The position numbers and the translations under genes were made by a program. From Gilliamella sp. wkB308 (GTDB lineage Bacteria; Pseudomonadota; Gammaproteobacteria; Enterobacterales; Orbaceae), in the NCBI RefSeq assembly GCF_001690185.1, contig NZ_LZGN01000007.1, forward strand, positions 1 to 64,000: 64,000 nucleotides of DNA, read 5' to 3'. The notes under the pieces are model-generated. The model was not told where the DNA came from and did not search any database. It saw only the letters and a program-made list of their open reading frames with translations. Position 1 is the first letter of the stretch. Every line of letters begins with the position of its first letter. Shown here one piece after another: positions 1 through 9,935 of the stretch.

Positions 1-82
1 AAATTAAAAAAATATTAATTTTAATTACAAGATGGGTTAAAATATGTTAAAAGAGTAAGGAAATAATAAAGGAAATGAAAAA

Positions 83-355
83 GTGAGCAATTTAATAGGG
101 GTCATTCGTTTAGGTGACTCAACTGATCATGGAGGAAAAGTCATAACTGCCTCATCGACAATGATTGTTTTAGGTAAGCCTGTAGCTCGAGTAGGAGATT
201 TAGTTAGCTGTCCTATAAAGAATCATGGGGTTAATCCTATCATTGAAGGAGAATCAAGTTTTACAGATCAAGGTAAATGTATTGCTTTGGATGGTCATAA
301 AACTGCTTGTGGTTGTTCTTTAATTTCATCAGTATCTAAGGTTGGGAAAGCTTAA
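83..355 (+). CDS. PAAR-domain protein, type VI secretion spike tip
   Basis: A 90-residue protein made entirely of a PAAR domain: an early IRLGDSTDHGG segment, then the GKPVARVGDLVSCP and GKCIALDGHKTACGCSL blocks with their His and Cys residues. PAAR proteins sharpen the VgrG spike and can carry effectors. This one has no effector extension, so it would act as a bare tip or recruit cargo non-covalently. The start is GTG, supported by AAAGGAAA seven bases upstream; the nearer ATG at 75 is closed after two codons. Its stop overlaps the ATG of the next gene, so the two are translationally coupled and lead into tssM, which supports a T6SS role. Confidence 0.9.
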   Translation: MSNLIGVIRLGDSTDHGGKVITASSTMIVLGKPVARVGDLVSCPIKNHGVNPIIEGESSFTDQGKCIALDGHKTACGCSLISSVSKVGKA

Positions 356-1590
356 TGCCTGTGGATTTAACATTACTACCAAAACCAAAACCAGAAGTTA
401 AAAAAATAAATCGTTGGTTTTGGGTTATATTGCTTGTAGGGTTCATTTTGTGCGGAAGTATAATTACCTTTGTGCTGAGTTTTTTTTACAATATCCCAAA
501 TAATTTATTCATATCAGGTTTCTTTTTATTTCCTTTTTTTGCTTGGTTGCTTATATTTTTAAATGGTATTTATTTTCATGGTTACCGTAAAAATTATAAT
601 AAAGAATGGAATTTACATCGTGAACGCCGAAAGCAACAGTTAATCAAATATGGACAAAGAGGGTTGTATGTTTTAGAACATGCGCTTGTCACGCAACAAG
701 GTAATACCGAAAATGTTCGTGCATTAAAAAATAAAAGTTTTCAGATGATCGCGAAACAATATGGTAATGATGGTGCTGTTATTGCTTACACATCTTTAAT
801 AAATGATTACAAAAACAATGATAGTAATTATAACTTTTTGAAATCAGTATTTGAACAATGGAAAGCAAAATTTAAGGTTAAATTTTTGACTTTAAATAGT
901 AATATCAATATTCATGTAAGGTTATTTTTTGAATTGGAATTGGAAGAAAATAAAATGGAGGTTTTATGGTCTGAAACTTTGGGAAAAATTATCAATGACC
1001 CTGCTAGCTTTAAAATTGAAGAGCCAAAAAATTCTTCTACATTTATAGAATCGTGGTTAGATAACAGTCAGCATGATAATGAATTATTGTTAGTCATTAG
1101 CAGTCATATGTTTCAAACTCCAGTTAAAAATGAAGGTGAATTCATTTCAATGTTATTGTTAGCTGGTGAAAATGTAGATAAAAATTGTTATGCCTCTGAT
1201 ATTAGTAAATTAGGAGTTAAAGTCCATCGTAGTGAACAAACTAATCAGTTAAATAATACTATTGATAATGCTTTATTGTGGAGCAGCGATAGTGCTGACC
1301 CATATGATATTGTTTGGTGTAACTGTATGACTACAGATATAAAAAACGACATCATGAATTATTTTAATGAAATCAGATTTGAACCAAAAGATGTTTTAGA
1401 TTTAGAACATTCAATAGGTAATGCAGGGTTATGTTCCTATTGGTTAAACCTCGCTTTAGCTATTGAAAATATAGTTCAATCAAAAAATAAACAATTAGTA
1501 ATATTAGGTACTCCTTATGTTACTGCCTCAGTTGTATCGTGTTTGCCAGAAGAAAATAATAAGAGAAGTGAAAAAAATGAAAAACTATAA
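355..1590 (+). CDS. T6SS-operon membrane protein of unknown function
   Basis: A 411-residue protein with a Pro/Lys-rich N terminus, two membrane helices (about residues 22-46 and 52-74), a basic segment (residues 80-100) and a large soluble C-terminal domain. The position between the PAAR gene and tssM, with a 1-base overlap upstream and a 14-base overlap downstream, ties it to the secretion system. I do not recognise it as a core Tss subunit. The C-terminal part (about residues 245-400) has a pattern that recalls the second half of a thiolase/ketosynthase fold: LLLVISSH, a central SMLLLAG, then IGNAGLCSYWLNLALAIE and a hydrophobic strand. The usual catalytic Cys and His are not evident. That resemblance is an inference from pattern only. 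It could equally be a system-specific accessory factor. Confidence 0.7.
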   Translation: MPVDLTLLPKPKPEVKKINRWFWVILLVGFILCGSIITFVLSFFYNIPNNLFISGFFLFPFFAWLLIFLNGIYFHGYRKNYNKEWNLHRERRKQQLIKYGQRGLYVLEHALVTQQGNTENVRALKNKSFQMIAKQYGNDGAVIAYTSLINDYKNNDSNYNFLKSVFEQWKAKFKVKFLTLNSNINIHVRLFFELELEENKMEVLWSETLGKIINDPASFKIEEPKNSSTFIESWLDNSQHDNELLLVISSHMFQTPVKNEGEFISMLLLAGENVDKNCYASDISKLGVKVHRSEQTNQLNNTIDNALLWSSDSADPYDIVWCNCMTTDIKNDIMNYFNEIRFEPKDVLDLEHSIGNAGLCSYWLNLALAIENIVQSKNKQLVILGTPYVTASVVSCLPEENNKRSEKNEKL

Positions 1591-4500
1591 ACTTATTTGG
1601 ATGTTTTTATTGCTAATTGTTGCAATGATTATTGTTGTTTTGATTTGGCAGGATAATTTTTCGTTTCTTGTATGGAATACCGAAAAAGTTATCGCGTCTT
1701 TATTAGTTATCATTTTTGCGTTATTTCTATCTCATTTCCATGGACTTATTAATTTGTTATCACACAAAGTGATGGAATTGGATTTTCAGCGTGGAGATAA
1801 AACGAGTATCGATAGCGATAATAAGAAGCAAGAAAAAGTAAAAAAAACTGATGTATTTATGGAGCCTATTAAATTTATTCGTAACCGTCATGGTATGTTT
1901 TGGCGTTATAGAATTCAAAAATGCCTTGTAATTGGTGCAAGTTCAGATGTTGAATTAGTTTTTCCTCGTTTGCAACTTGAAAAATGGCAATTAAACGATA
2001 AAACTCTAATGATTTACGGTGGTGATATTGAAGATCCACTTGATACTTCTTGGTTATTAACTTTGAAAAAACGTTTTTCACGTTTTATTCCTTTTTTAAG
2101 TAAACCTTTAAATGCTCTAATATGGGTCGTTCCTAAGCAATATCTAGACAATACTCGAAAGCAGCATTTATTAATTGAAAAGTCAATATCGCAATTTGAA
2201 GCACGAGATAAGTTACTAAAGTGGTCAGCTCCTCTTTATCTTGTTTCGGCACAAGATAGTGAATGGCCGCAAACAGGGAGAACTGAACAAAGTATAGGTA
2301 TTTTCTTTTCTACATTAAAGCAAGAAACTATAGATTCAGTTGAATCAGCGTTATATAAATTATCAGAAGAGTGTTGTATCCGTGGTGTACAACAAATTAA
2401 AATTAATACATTCTATGATTTTTTATTAAAGTTTAGCCAAAAATTAACTAACGGAGATATTACAAATATTAAACGTTATTTAGTTGCATTGACAGCATTT
2501 CCTTATTCTCCACGAGTCCGAGGGTTGTTTTTTACCCCTCATCAATCTCCTAATAGTAATGAAGAACAATTTTATGATAACTATTTGATCATGACTCCAA
2601 CGTGGCAATCAATTAGCGATGATTCTAGATTACAACATGGACGGCGAATGGGAATTCAGTGGGGTGTGATTTCTTGTTTTGTTCTCTTAGGATTTTTTAC
2701 GATACTAAGTATCGGTTTGATGACTTCGTATTTTAGAAATTCAACACTTATCAATGATAGTATTAATTTAGTTAAAAATGCGGATAATTCGGTTGAACAA
2801 GACTTAACAACCAAATTACAAATCCAATATGAATTACAACAACGTATTGAGCAGTTACTTTACCGTAAGCAACACGGTGCGCCATTTAGCTATCGATTTG
2901 GTTTGAATCATAATAATGAGCTTTTGGAAAATCTGTGGCTTTCTTATCGAGTGACCAATTCTAGAAATATTGCCACTCCGTTTCATAATCTAATGACAGA
3001 TTATTTAACCTTGCTAACAGAGCTACCACCAGATAGTCCAGAGCGTTTAAAATTAGCCGATTCAGCTTATGATTTTTTAAAGGCTTATTTAATGTTAAGT
3101 CATCCGGATAAAAGTGATGGTATTTACTTAAGTCAGTTTGCTTCGCAAAAATGGCGAGCACCAGAAGGTATTAGTGATGGTGATTGGCAACGATTAATGC
3201 CAGATCTGGTCCGTTTTTGGGGACAAGTATTAAAAAGTAAGCCAGACTGGGCGCTTCAAGAAGACAAACGTTTGGTCAATGGTATACAAAAAATATTGAT
3301 TAATAAAATTGGTGTTCAAAATGCCGTTAACACGCTTTATCAAGATATTATTCAGCGTGCAAGTCAACAATATACCAATCAAAATTTAAATCAATTACTT
3401 GAAGGCATTGATAGCAATATACTCTTTATTAATGATGTTGAAGTTCCCGGTATTTTTACCCGTAAAGCATGGGAAGATACTATTAAAAATGAAATTAATA
3501 GCGCAGCTAAATCACGTAAAGAGCAAATTGACTGGGTATTGGGCGAAGATAGCCAAAGCAATTTAATTGCTTCAATATCCCCCGATGTGTTAAGACAGCA
3601 ATTAAAAGATCGTTATTTTAGTGAATATGGAGCATCTTGGGCGTATTTTTTAAATAATATTCAATGGCAACCAGCTAATAATGTGTCTGATGTTATTGAG
3701 CAATTGACTTTATTGGCTGATAATCGTCAATCCCCTTTGATTGCATTAATTAATGTCGTTAAATATCAGTCTGAAGTTGATTATTCTGGCGATGGACTGT
3801 CCGATAATTTAATTCGTACTGCACAGCAAATCATAGGCAAAAAGAATCAATCTGTTATTCCTTTAGCAAATAATGAGGCTTCAGGACCTTTAACAGAAAC
3901 TTTTTCACCTATCGTGAACTTAATCAAAAATGAAAATAATAATCTTTCATTACAAACCTATCTTTCACGAGTCACACAAGTCCGCTTAAAATTGCAAAAT
4001 GTGACCAATAGCGCAGATCCTAAAGCAATGATGCAAGGACTTGCTAAAAGTGTATTTAAAGGCACGTCAGTTGACTTGACCGAAACACGAGATTACGGAA
4101 ATTTAATTGCCGCTAATTTAGGTAATGAATGGTCTGGATTTGGACATAGTTTATTTAAGCAACCGCTTGAGCAATCGTGGCAGGTCGTATTAACCCCAGC
4201 GACTGAAAGTTTTAACGAAATTTGGCAAAATTATATTGTGCATCAATGGGAAAAGTCATTTGCGGGTCGTTATCCTTTCAAAAATAGTGAAAACGAAGCG
4301 TCGTTTGCTGAACTGGCTCGTTTTTTACGTAGTGATACAGGCATTATCGACAATTTTATTATAAATGAATTAGGTGGCGTTTTAGAAAAGAAAGGGGGCA
4401 GATGGGTTGTTAATACGGTGAACGCTCAAGGACTTAATTTTTCACCGAAATTTATTAGCGCATTGGAGTTATTTAACGATTTATCATCTGAATTAATCAC

Positions 4501-4909
4501 ATCAGGTGATGTTAGTTTAGCCTTTGATCTAATGCCACGCAGTGGTAATAATATTGTCCGAACTGAATTAATCATTAATAAACAAAAATTAGAATATTAT
4601 AACCAAGCACCAACTTGGCAACGATTCAATTGGCCTGGTGATGGTTATTCACCTTATTCACAGTTAAGTTGGAGTTCTGATGAAACAGGATTAAAACTCT
4701 CTGATTATTTTAATGGTGATTGGTCTTTGATCAGACTGCTTGAAAAAGCATCAGTTAAACCGCTTGATTCAAGTCGCTATGAGCTGGTTTGGAAAGTATC
4801 AGAGGAAGGTAGATTACGATATATTTTACGTACACAGTTGGGGCAAGGACCACTAACGTTGTTAAAATTGCGTAACTTTACATTACCGAATAGAGTTTTT
4901 GAAAATTAA
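1577..4909 (+). CDS. tssM: Type VI secretion inner-membrane protein TssM (IcmF/VasK)
   Basis: TssM joins TssL and TssJ in the envelope-spanning membrane complex. I take the ATG at 1577, preceded by AAGAGAAG, giving 1110 residues; an upstream in-frame ATG at 1517 lies deep in the previous gene and has no ribosome site. Two membrane helices fall at about residues 5-25 and 36-55, a cytoplasmic domain follows to about 355, a third helix lies at about 358-382, and a large periplasmic region follows. The cytoplasmic domain begins its NTPase-like part with CLVIGASSDVELVFP, so the Walker A GxxGxGK[ST] found in many homologues is absent. The periplasmic end should contact TssJ, encoded four genes downstream. 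The gene lies 20 bases upstream of tssA. Confidence 0.95.
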   Translation: MKNYKLIWMFLLLIVAMIIVVLIWQDNFSFLVWNTEKVIASLLVIIFALFLSHFHGLINLLSHKVMELDFQRGDKTSIDSDNKKQEKVKKTDVFMEPIKFIRNRHGMFWRYRIQKCLVIGASSDVELVFPRLQLEKWQLNDKTLMIYGGDIEDPLDTSWLLTLKKRFSRFIPFLSKPLNALIWVVPKQYLDNTRKQHLLIEKSISQFEARDKLLKWSAPLYLVSAQDSEWPQTGRTEQSIGIFFSTLKQETIDSVESALYKLSEECCIRGVQQIKINTFYDFLLKFSQKLTNGDITNIKRYLVALTAFPYSPRVRGLFFTPHQSPNSNEEQFYDNYLIMTPTWQSISDDSRLQHGRRMGIQWGVISCFVLLGFFTILSIGLMTSYFRNSTLINDSINLVKNADNSVEQDLTTKLQIQYELQQRIEQLLYRKQHGAPFSYRFGLNHNNELLENLWLSYRVTNSRNIATPFHNLMTDYLTLLTELPPDSPERLKLADSAYDFLKAYLMLSHPDKSDGIYLSQFASQKWRAPEGISDGDWQRLMPDLVRFWGQVLKSKPDWALQEDKRLVNGIQKILINKIGVQNAVNTLYQDIIQRASQQYTNQNLNQLLEGIDSNILFINDVEVPGIFTRKAWEDTIKNEINSAAKSRKEQIDWVLGEDSQSNLIASISPDVLRQQLKDRYFSEYGASWAYFLNNIQWQPANNVSDVIEQLTLLADNRQSPLIALINVVKYQSEVDYSGDGLSDNLIRTAQQIIGKKNQSVIPLANNEASGPLTETFSPIVNLIKNENNNLSLQTYLSRVTQVRLKLQNVTNSADPKAMMQGLAKSVFKGTSVDLTETRDYGNLIAANLGNEWSGFGHSLFKQPLEQSWQVVLTPATESFNEIWQNYIVHQWEKSFAGRYPFKNSENEASFAELARFLRSDTGIIDNFIINELGGVLEKKGGRWVVNTVNAQGLNFSPKFISALELFNDLSSELITSGDVSLAFDLMPRSGNNIVRTELIINKQKLEYYNQAPTWQRFNWPGDGYSPYSQLSWSSDETGLKLSDYFNGDWSLIRLLEKASVKPLDSSRYELVWKVSEEGRLRYILRTQLGQGPLTLLKLRNFTLPNRVFEN

Positions 4910-4929
4910 TTAAATGATGGAAGATTATT

Positions 4930-6540
4930 ATGTTTAGCCAATTGTTAAACCGTTTATTTGGATCGCAAGATTCAAGTGAAACAGCTAAAAAAAATCTAAG
5001 TTTACAGTGGGCTGATTGGTTAGAGCCAATTAGTCTTGATAAACCAACGGGTGAAGATTTAACTTACCACGATACTTTTCAGGAAATAAAAGAAGAAATC
5101 GCTAAACTTTCCGGAATTGATTATGAGTTAGTCGCGACGGAAAGTGAAAATATCTTAAAGAAGAATAGTAAAGATGTACGTGTTGTTACTTATTATTGTT
5201 TGGCTCGGTTGCATATTGATGGTGCCAATGGCTATGCCGACGGTGTTGAAATATTAGCTGGTTTACTTGAAAAATTTGGAACCTCTGTTTACCCTTCTCG
5301 GCATAATATCCGTAAAAATGCGATAGAGTGGCTAGCAAATGCAAGGTTTCTTGACCCACTTACGCAATTACAACCAATTTCAGAAGAGTGTCTTTCGCGA
5401 ATTATTTTAGCCCTCAATCAAATTGATAGTATTTGTCAAAAATTGTTTGTTGGTGAAACACCGGAACAGAACCTTGAAGCGCCAGATCTTTCAGCGCTTG
5501 TTCATTTTTTTAGCAATAATTTAAAGCAACCCGTTAAAAGTACTCAATCAGAAAACGCATCATCATCTATGCCTGTTTCTGAATCAATGCCAGAATCTTT
5601 TCCAAAACTTTCGGATGCTAAAATTGGTTCCCAACGAGACTTACTTGATCAAGCTCGCAAAATGGCTGCATTTTTAAGAGAAAAGCCAGAAGGCTATCTT
5701 GCAGCAGGTCGTTTTTTACGAATATTACGCTGGGATACCATTGTCGATTTACCTCCAGCAGATCATCGAGGACGAACTCGTTTACCGGCACCAAGAGCAG
5801 AACTTAAACAAAATATTAGTCGTTTAATCATCCAACAACAATGGTCAGAGCTTTTTGAACGTGTGGAAGCGGCTTTTATGGAAGGTGCGAACCATTTTTG
5901 GCTTGATTTACAACGAGCAACAGTTATGGCATTACAGAAAATGGGTGCACCTCATCAAGCTTGGGCGGATATATTTTTAACGGATATTGGGCTAATGCTT
6001 GAAAGATTAAATGGCATAGAACGGCTTTCATTCGATAATGGCACACCGTTTGCCGATGATGAAACGCTCAATTGGATTGCAACCAATGCGCGGATTCATC
6101 ATTTAGATGAAGGTGACAGTATTGAACCAATTTCGATATCTGGTGAAAACGACTGGAATGAAATTGAAAAACAAGCGTTAGAATTGGCGCATAGTGAAAG
6201 TATTGAAAAGGCATTTCAGTGGTTGCAAAATTTACCTACTTTACGCTCACCTAAACAACGTTTTTTACTGCAATATACGCAAGCAAGAGTTGCTGAGCAA
6301 ATGGGTAAACAAGATATCGCTATGAAATTATTGCTTGGTCTCAATAGTCAACAGCAAACAATGACACTTTTACAGTGGGAACCAGAATTAATATTTGATG
6401 TTAAACGGTTTTTATTAAAACTAATGAAGCAAAAAAATCAACTGAAAGATGGCTTTAAACCCGAGATTTCAGAAAAAATTGATTTGTTACAGCACGAATT
6501 AATGCAACTCGATCCAGCTAGAGCATTAAGTGTTATGTAG
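4930..6540 (+). CDS. tssA: Type VI secretion protein TssA (ImpA N-terminal and VasJ-type C-terminal domains)
   Basis: A 536-residue TssA-family protein. The ImpA N-terminal domain covers about residues 25-140 (WLEPISLDKPTGEDLTYHD, then a helical VVTYYCLARLHIDG stretch). A Ser/Pro-rich linker follows at about 205-235. The second half includes a conserved-looking RFLRILRWDTIVDLPPA segment and a C-terminal helical VasJ-like domain (about 405-530). Known TssA proteins organise baseplate and sheath assembly, and their C-terminal domain type decides whether they stay at the baseplate or cap the sheath. The VasJ-like tail puts this one in a long TssA class. An 88-base gap separates it from tssF. The family is clear; the subclass is inferred. 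Confidence 0.9.
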   Translation: MFSQLLNRLFGSQDSSETAKKNLSLQWADWLEPISLDKPTGEDLTYHDTFQEIKEEIAKLSGIDYELVATESENILKKNSKDVRVVTYYCLARLHIDGANGYADGVEILAGLLEKFGTSVYPSRHNIRKNAIEWLANARFLDPLTQLQPISEECLSRIILALNQIDSICQKLFVGETPEQNLEAPDLSALVHFFSNNLKQPVKSTQSENASSSMPVSESMPESFPKLSDAKIGSQRDLLDQARKMAAFLREKPEGYLAAGRFLRILRWDTIVDLPPADHRGRTRLPAPRAELKQNISRLIIQQQWSELFERVEAAFMEGANHFWLDLQRATVMALQKMGAPHQAWADIFLTDIGLMLERLNGIERLSFDNGTPFADDETLNWIATNARIHHLDEGDSIEPISISGENDWNEIEKQALELAHSESIEKAFQWLQNLPTLRSPKQRFLLQYTQARVAEQMGKQDIAMKLLLGLNSQQQTMTLLQWEPELIFDVKRFLLKLMKQKNQLKDGFKPEISEKIDLLQHELMQLDPARALSVM

Positions 6541-6628
6541 CGTTAATCAAACACCATTATTAATGGGGTAGTTAGTTTCAATAACGATATTATTAAACAG
6601 AATATACAAAAAAATAAAGAGATGAAAA

Positions 6629-8392
6629 ATGGATGATTTAATTTTACGCTATTACGAATCAGAAATGCGGTATTTGCGAGAAGCAGGAAAAGAATTCGCC
6701 AAAATACATCCTGATAGAGCTAGTTTGTTAAACTTAGATCGTGTCGGTGATCGTGATCCTTATGTAGAACGTTTATTTGAAGGATTTGCCTTTTTAACGG
6801 GTCGTTTACGTCAAAAAATTGATGATGACTTACCTGAATTAACAGAAAGTTTAGTGACATTACTTTGGCCTCACTATTTACGACTGATCCCATCATTATC
6901 GATTGTGGAACTTACGCCAAATTATACGACGTTATCACGTGAAGAAGTCATTCCAAAGGGATTGCAAGTGCAATCTGAGCCATTAGGGCATGTCGGTACA
7001 CGGTGTCCATTTAGAACAACACAAGATGTCACTTTACGACCTATTAAAATAAGTCAAGCTAGATTAGGGCTAAGCCATGATGGTCGTAGCATGATTACTA
7101 TTCGGTTGAGTATTACTGAACTGGCTGACTTTGAACAGTTGGATTTATCATGTCTACGTCTTTATTTAAATGCAGATGCCCCCATCGCATCAACGCTACA
7201 TCATGTTTTAACGCAGAAAGTTGGTTCAATTCATGTTCGTTACTCTGATGATCCTGAAACAAGAGTTTCGTTAAATGGTCATATTACCCCCGTTGGATTC
7301 AGCGAGGACGATCGCTTATGGTTAAAACCAGATAATGCATTTTCTGGCTATCAACTTCTACTAGAATATTTTGCATTTCGTGAAAAATTTATGTTTGTTG
7401 ACTTGCATGGTTTAAAAACAAGCAATATATCAGAAGCATGTACTTATATTGATATTGAATTGACGCTCAATCAATCATGGCCAACCGATATGCCTTTTGG
7501 CGATGATAATATTCGTTTGCATTGCGTACCAGTCATCAATTTATTTGATATGGAAGCCGATCCTATTGTGGTAAATCAGCTAGAAAGCGAATATTTACTT
7601 CGCCCTTTATTACGTCAAGATGGGCATGTTGAAGTGTATTCTGTTGAACATGTTGAAGCTATTACGCGTGATGGACGTTATCGATATGTTCCATTCACGA
7701 GTTTTAAACACCGTGGAGGTATGCTGCGTCATGATGCGCCAGAAAGGTATTATCATACTCGAGTCAGAAGAGGAGCTTCCGGTTTACATGACACATGGCT
7801 GATTTTGGGCGGTAAAATTTGGGATAAAAACGAAATGCTCGAAACCGAGACTTTATCGTTACGTATAACAGGTACTAATGGTATGTTACCTCGTAAAGCT
7901 TTACGTAATGCTCGAATTCATGATCTTTCTGACTCAAATGGTAATATTGCTAAAGTACGAAATCTTTGTTCTCCAACAATACCTTGCTATCCACCAACTG
8001 AGGATCGCTTTTATTGGCGTGTTCTTTCGCATCTTGCCCCGAATTATTTGTCACTAATGAATGCTGAAGTTCTACGTGGAACACTCGCATTATATGATTG
8101 GACAGATAACGAACTTAATCGTAGACGCTTGGAAGGTATCGTTGAAGTTTCTCATCGAATGATTAAACGCACAGTTAAAGGTATGCTGCAACGAGGTATT
8201 GAAATAGAAGTCACTATCAATAGTTTTCAATTTACCGGGGAAGGTGATGTAATGCTGTTCGGCGAATTATTACATCAGTTTTTTGCTTTATATGCCGATG
8301 TTAATTTATTTACACAATTGGTTATTATTAGTCTACCTACAGGAAATAAAATTGTATGGAACCAGAGCAAAACATCGAAAACAGCCCTTTAA
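6629..8392 (+). CDS. tssF: Type VI secretion baseplate protein TssF
   Basis: TssF (VasA/ImpG) is a baseplate wedge subunit that forms a TssF2-TssG complex. The 587-residue length is normal for the family. The N terminus is typical: YYESEMRYLREAGKEFA followed by HPDRASLLNL and DPYVERLFEGFAFLTGRL. The C terminus (GEGDVMLFGELLHQFFALY) is also characteristic. GAGATG eight bases before the ATG is a good ribosome site. The tssG start lies 37 bases inside its 3' end, consistent with coupled synthesis of the two partners. Confidence 0.96.
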   Translation: MDDLILRYYESEMRYLREAGKEFAKIHPDRASLLNLDRVGDRDPYVERLFEGFAFLTGRLRQKIDDDLPELTESLVTLLWPHYLRLIPSLSIVELTPNYTTLSREEVIPKGLQVQSEPLGHVGTRCPFRTTQDVTLRPIKISQARLGLSHDGRSMITIRLSITELADFEQLDLSCLRLYLNADAPIASTLHHVLTQKVGSIHVRYSDDPETRVSLNGHITPVGFSEDDRLWLKPDNAFSGYQLLLEYFAFREKFMFVDLHGLKTSNISEACTYIDIELTLNQSWPTDMPFGDDNIRLHCVPVINLFDMEADPIVVNQLESEYLLRPLLRQDGHVEVYSVEHVEAITRDGRYRYVPFTSFKHRGGMLRHDAPERYYHTRVRRGASGLHDTWLILGGKIWDKNEMLETETLSLRITGTNGMLPRKALRNARIHDLSDSNGNIAKVRNLCSPTIPCYPPTEDRFYWRVLSHLAPNYLSLMNAEVLRGTLALYDWTDNELNRRRLEGIVEVSHRMIKRTVKGMLQRGIEIEVTINSFQFTGEGDVMLFGELLHQFFALYADVNLFTQLVIISLPTGNKIVWNQSKTSKTAL

Positions 8393-9417
8393 TGCAGATG
8401 CTTGAAAAGCAACTGCCAAAAATTAATTTTTATCGTTTTTGTCAGTTACTTGAGCAGTTATATGCAGACGAGCCTATATTGGGTAAAAGCGAATCACCTG
8501 CTGCAGATCCGTTGCGTTTTGCACCTTCGGTGGATATGTCTTTCCCAGCAAGTGAGCTGAAATATATAGAAAAAGCACCCTATATAAATCGTCCAACAAC
8601 AGTTAGAACCCGTTTTTTAGGGTTGTATGGGGTTGATGCTGTATTACCGCTTGGTTTGCTTGATAAGATTATTCGGCGAGACGAAAATTATCAATCCATG
8701 ACTGATTTTTTAGATATGTTCAATCATCGGGTCATTACTCAATTTTATCGTATTTGGTTGAAGTATCATTATCCAGCATGTTATTTAAGTGGCGGGCGCG
8801 ACCCAGTATCAAAATGCTTGTCTGGTTTAATTGGATTAGGTGTAAAAGGTACCATTGAACAAATAGGTACGCCACTATCTCGATGTTTTGCATTATTAGG
8901 GTTAATGTCTCAAAAAACACGTACAGCTGAAGGCATTATCGGATTAGTGCGTGTGATGGTCGATGATGCGCAAGTAAGTGTAAGCGAATTTTATCCTATT
9001 TGGCAGTCAATTGATTATCCAGCAAAATTAGGCGGTCAAGGGCCACATCGAATCGGATTAGATGGTGGTGCTGCATTGGGTTCACGTTTTAAAGAGTGTA
9101 ATCAAAGTATTCATCTTGTTATCACGCCTCAACACGAACATCAAATTGCTGAGCTATTGCCCGACGGACAATTATTTCATGATATTTTAGCTTTATTACG
9201 TGCTTATTTAGGTTATCGTGTAGATGCCAAAATAACGCTGTGTATTAAGCGAATTTTTCTACCAAGAAGCCAACTAAAATCAAGAAATAGCAGATTAGGA
9301 TTAACTGCTTCATTTAATAAAACTGACGAAAATAATCAACCTGTTGAAGACGAAATCAAAGTGAATTTGGGTAGCTATTCTGGTGTTGATTATCAAGTAT
9401 ATCAATCAAGGGACTAA
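8356..9417 (+). CDS. tssG: Type VI secretion baseplate protein TssG
   Basis: TssG (VasB/ImpH) partners with TssF in the baseplate wedge. The 353-residue protein has the family signatures NFYRFCQLLEQLY near the N terminus, RFAPSVDMSFPASEL, then RTRFLGLYGVDAVLPL, and DFLDMFNHRVITQFYRIW. The start is placed inside tssF because the family N-terminal helix is complete only from there. It ends two bases before tssJ. Confidence 0.95.
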   Translation: MEPEQNIENSPLMQMLEKQLPKINFYRFCQLLEQLYADEPILGKSESPAADPLRFAPSVDMSFPASELKYIEKAPYINRPTTVRTRFLGLYGVDAVLPLGLLDKIIRRDENYQSMTDFLDMFNHRVITQFYRIWLKYHYPACYLSGGRDPVSKCLSGLIGLGVKGTIEQIGTPLSRCFALLGLMSQKTRTAEGIIGLVRVMVDDAQVSVSEFYPIWQSIDYPAKLGGQGPHRIGLDGGAALGSRFKECNQSIHLVITPQHEHQIAELLPDGQLFHDILALLRAYLGYRVDAKITLCIKRIFLPRSQLKSRNSRLGLTASFNKTDENNQPVEDEIKVNLGSYSGVDYQVYQSRD

Positions 9418-9419
9418 AA

Positions 9420-9935
9420 ATGAAAATAATGAAAACATTACTTGCTAGTTTATTAATCATTTCGCTAATGGGTTGTGGTATCGCTCAAAGTGTAAGCGAA
9501 ACGGCAGTTGAAATCACGGATTCTGTCTTTAAATGGAATGTCAGAACATTACATTTAGATCTAAAAGCAAGGGCTGAATTAAATACAGATGATGATGGAC
9601 GCTCATCACCTGTTGTGATCCGAATTTATCAATTAAAAGATGCTGATAATTTTAACGCTGCTTCTTATCAGGAACTCGTTGATAATGACAGTGAAATATT
9701 ACAAGAATCACTCATTGAAAGCAAAGAAGTTGTACTAAAACCCGATACATCAATTTCAATTGATACGCCATTTGATAAAAAAGCAGATGCAGTAGGCGTG
9801 ATAGCGCTTTTCAAAGAACCAAATCTAAAAGATAACAGTTGGCGACTAGTATTGGAACGTGGTGATCTTTATATTACTGAACCACGCGAAATTATCGCTA
9901 GCCAATATAGCATTAAACTTGTGGAAGAAAAGTAA
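9420..9935 (+). CDS. tssJ: Type VI secretion outer-membrane lipoprotein TssJ
   Basis: A 171-residue lipoprotein. The N terminus has a basic MKIMK, a hydrophobic core and the lipobox LMGC with the acylated Cys at about residue 19. The mature part has the TssJ beta-sandwich look: a NVRTLHLDLKARAELN strand, VVIRIYQLKD, then EPNLKDNSWRLVLERGDL. TssJ anchors the membrane complex to the outer membrane through TssM, encoded upstream. The ribosome site AAGGGA sits just before the start, inside the end of tssG. tssE begins immediately after the stop. Confidence 0.94.
   Translation: MKIMKTLLASLLIISLMGCGIAQSVSETAVEITDSVFKWNVRTLHLDLKARAELNTDDDGRSSPVVIRIYQLKDADNFNAASYQELVDNDSEILQESLIESKEVVLKPDTSISIDTPFDKKADAVGVIALFKEPNLKDNSWRLVLERGDLYITEPREIIASQYSIKLVEEK

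Noticed and set aside
3-50. Open frame ending at TAA 48-50, possibly the 3' end of an upstream T6SS gene
   Set aside because: Only 15 codons are visible, Ile/Leu/Lys-rich and compatible with plain AT-rich DNA; no family signature can be seen.
7620-7802. Out-of-frame ORF inside tssF
   Set aside because: Fully contained in a conserved gene, no ribosome site, no recognisable features.
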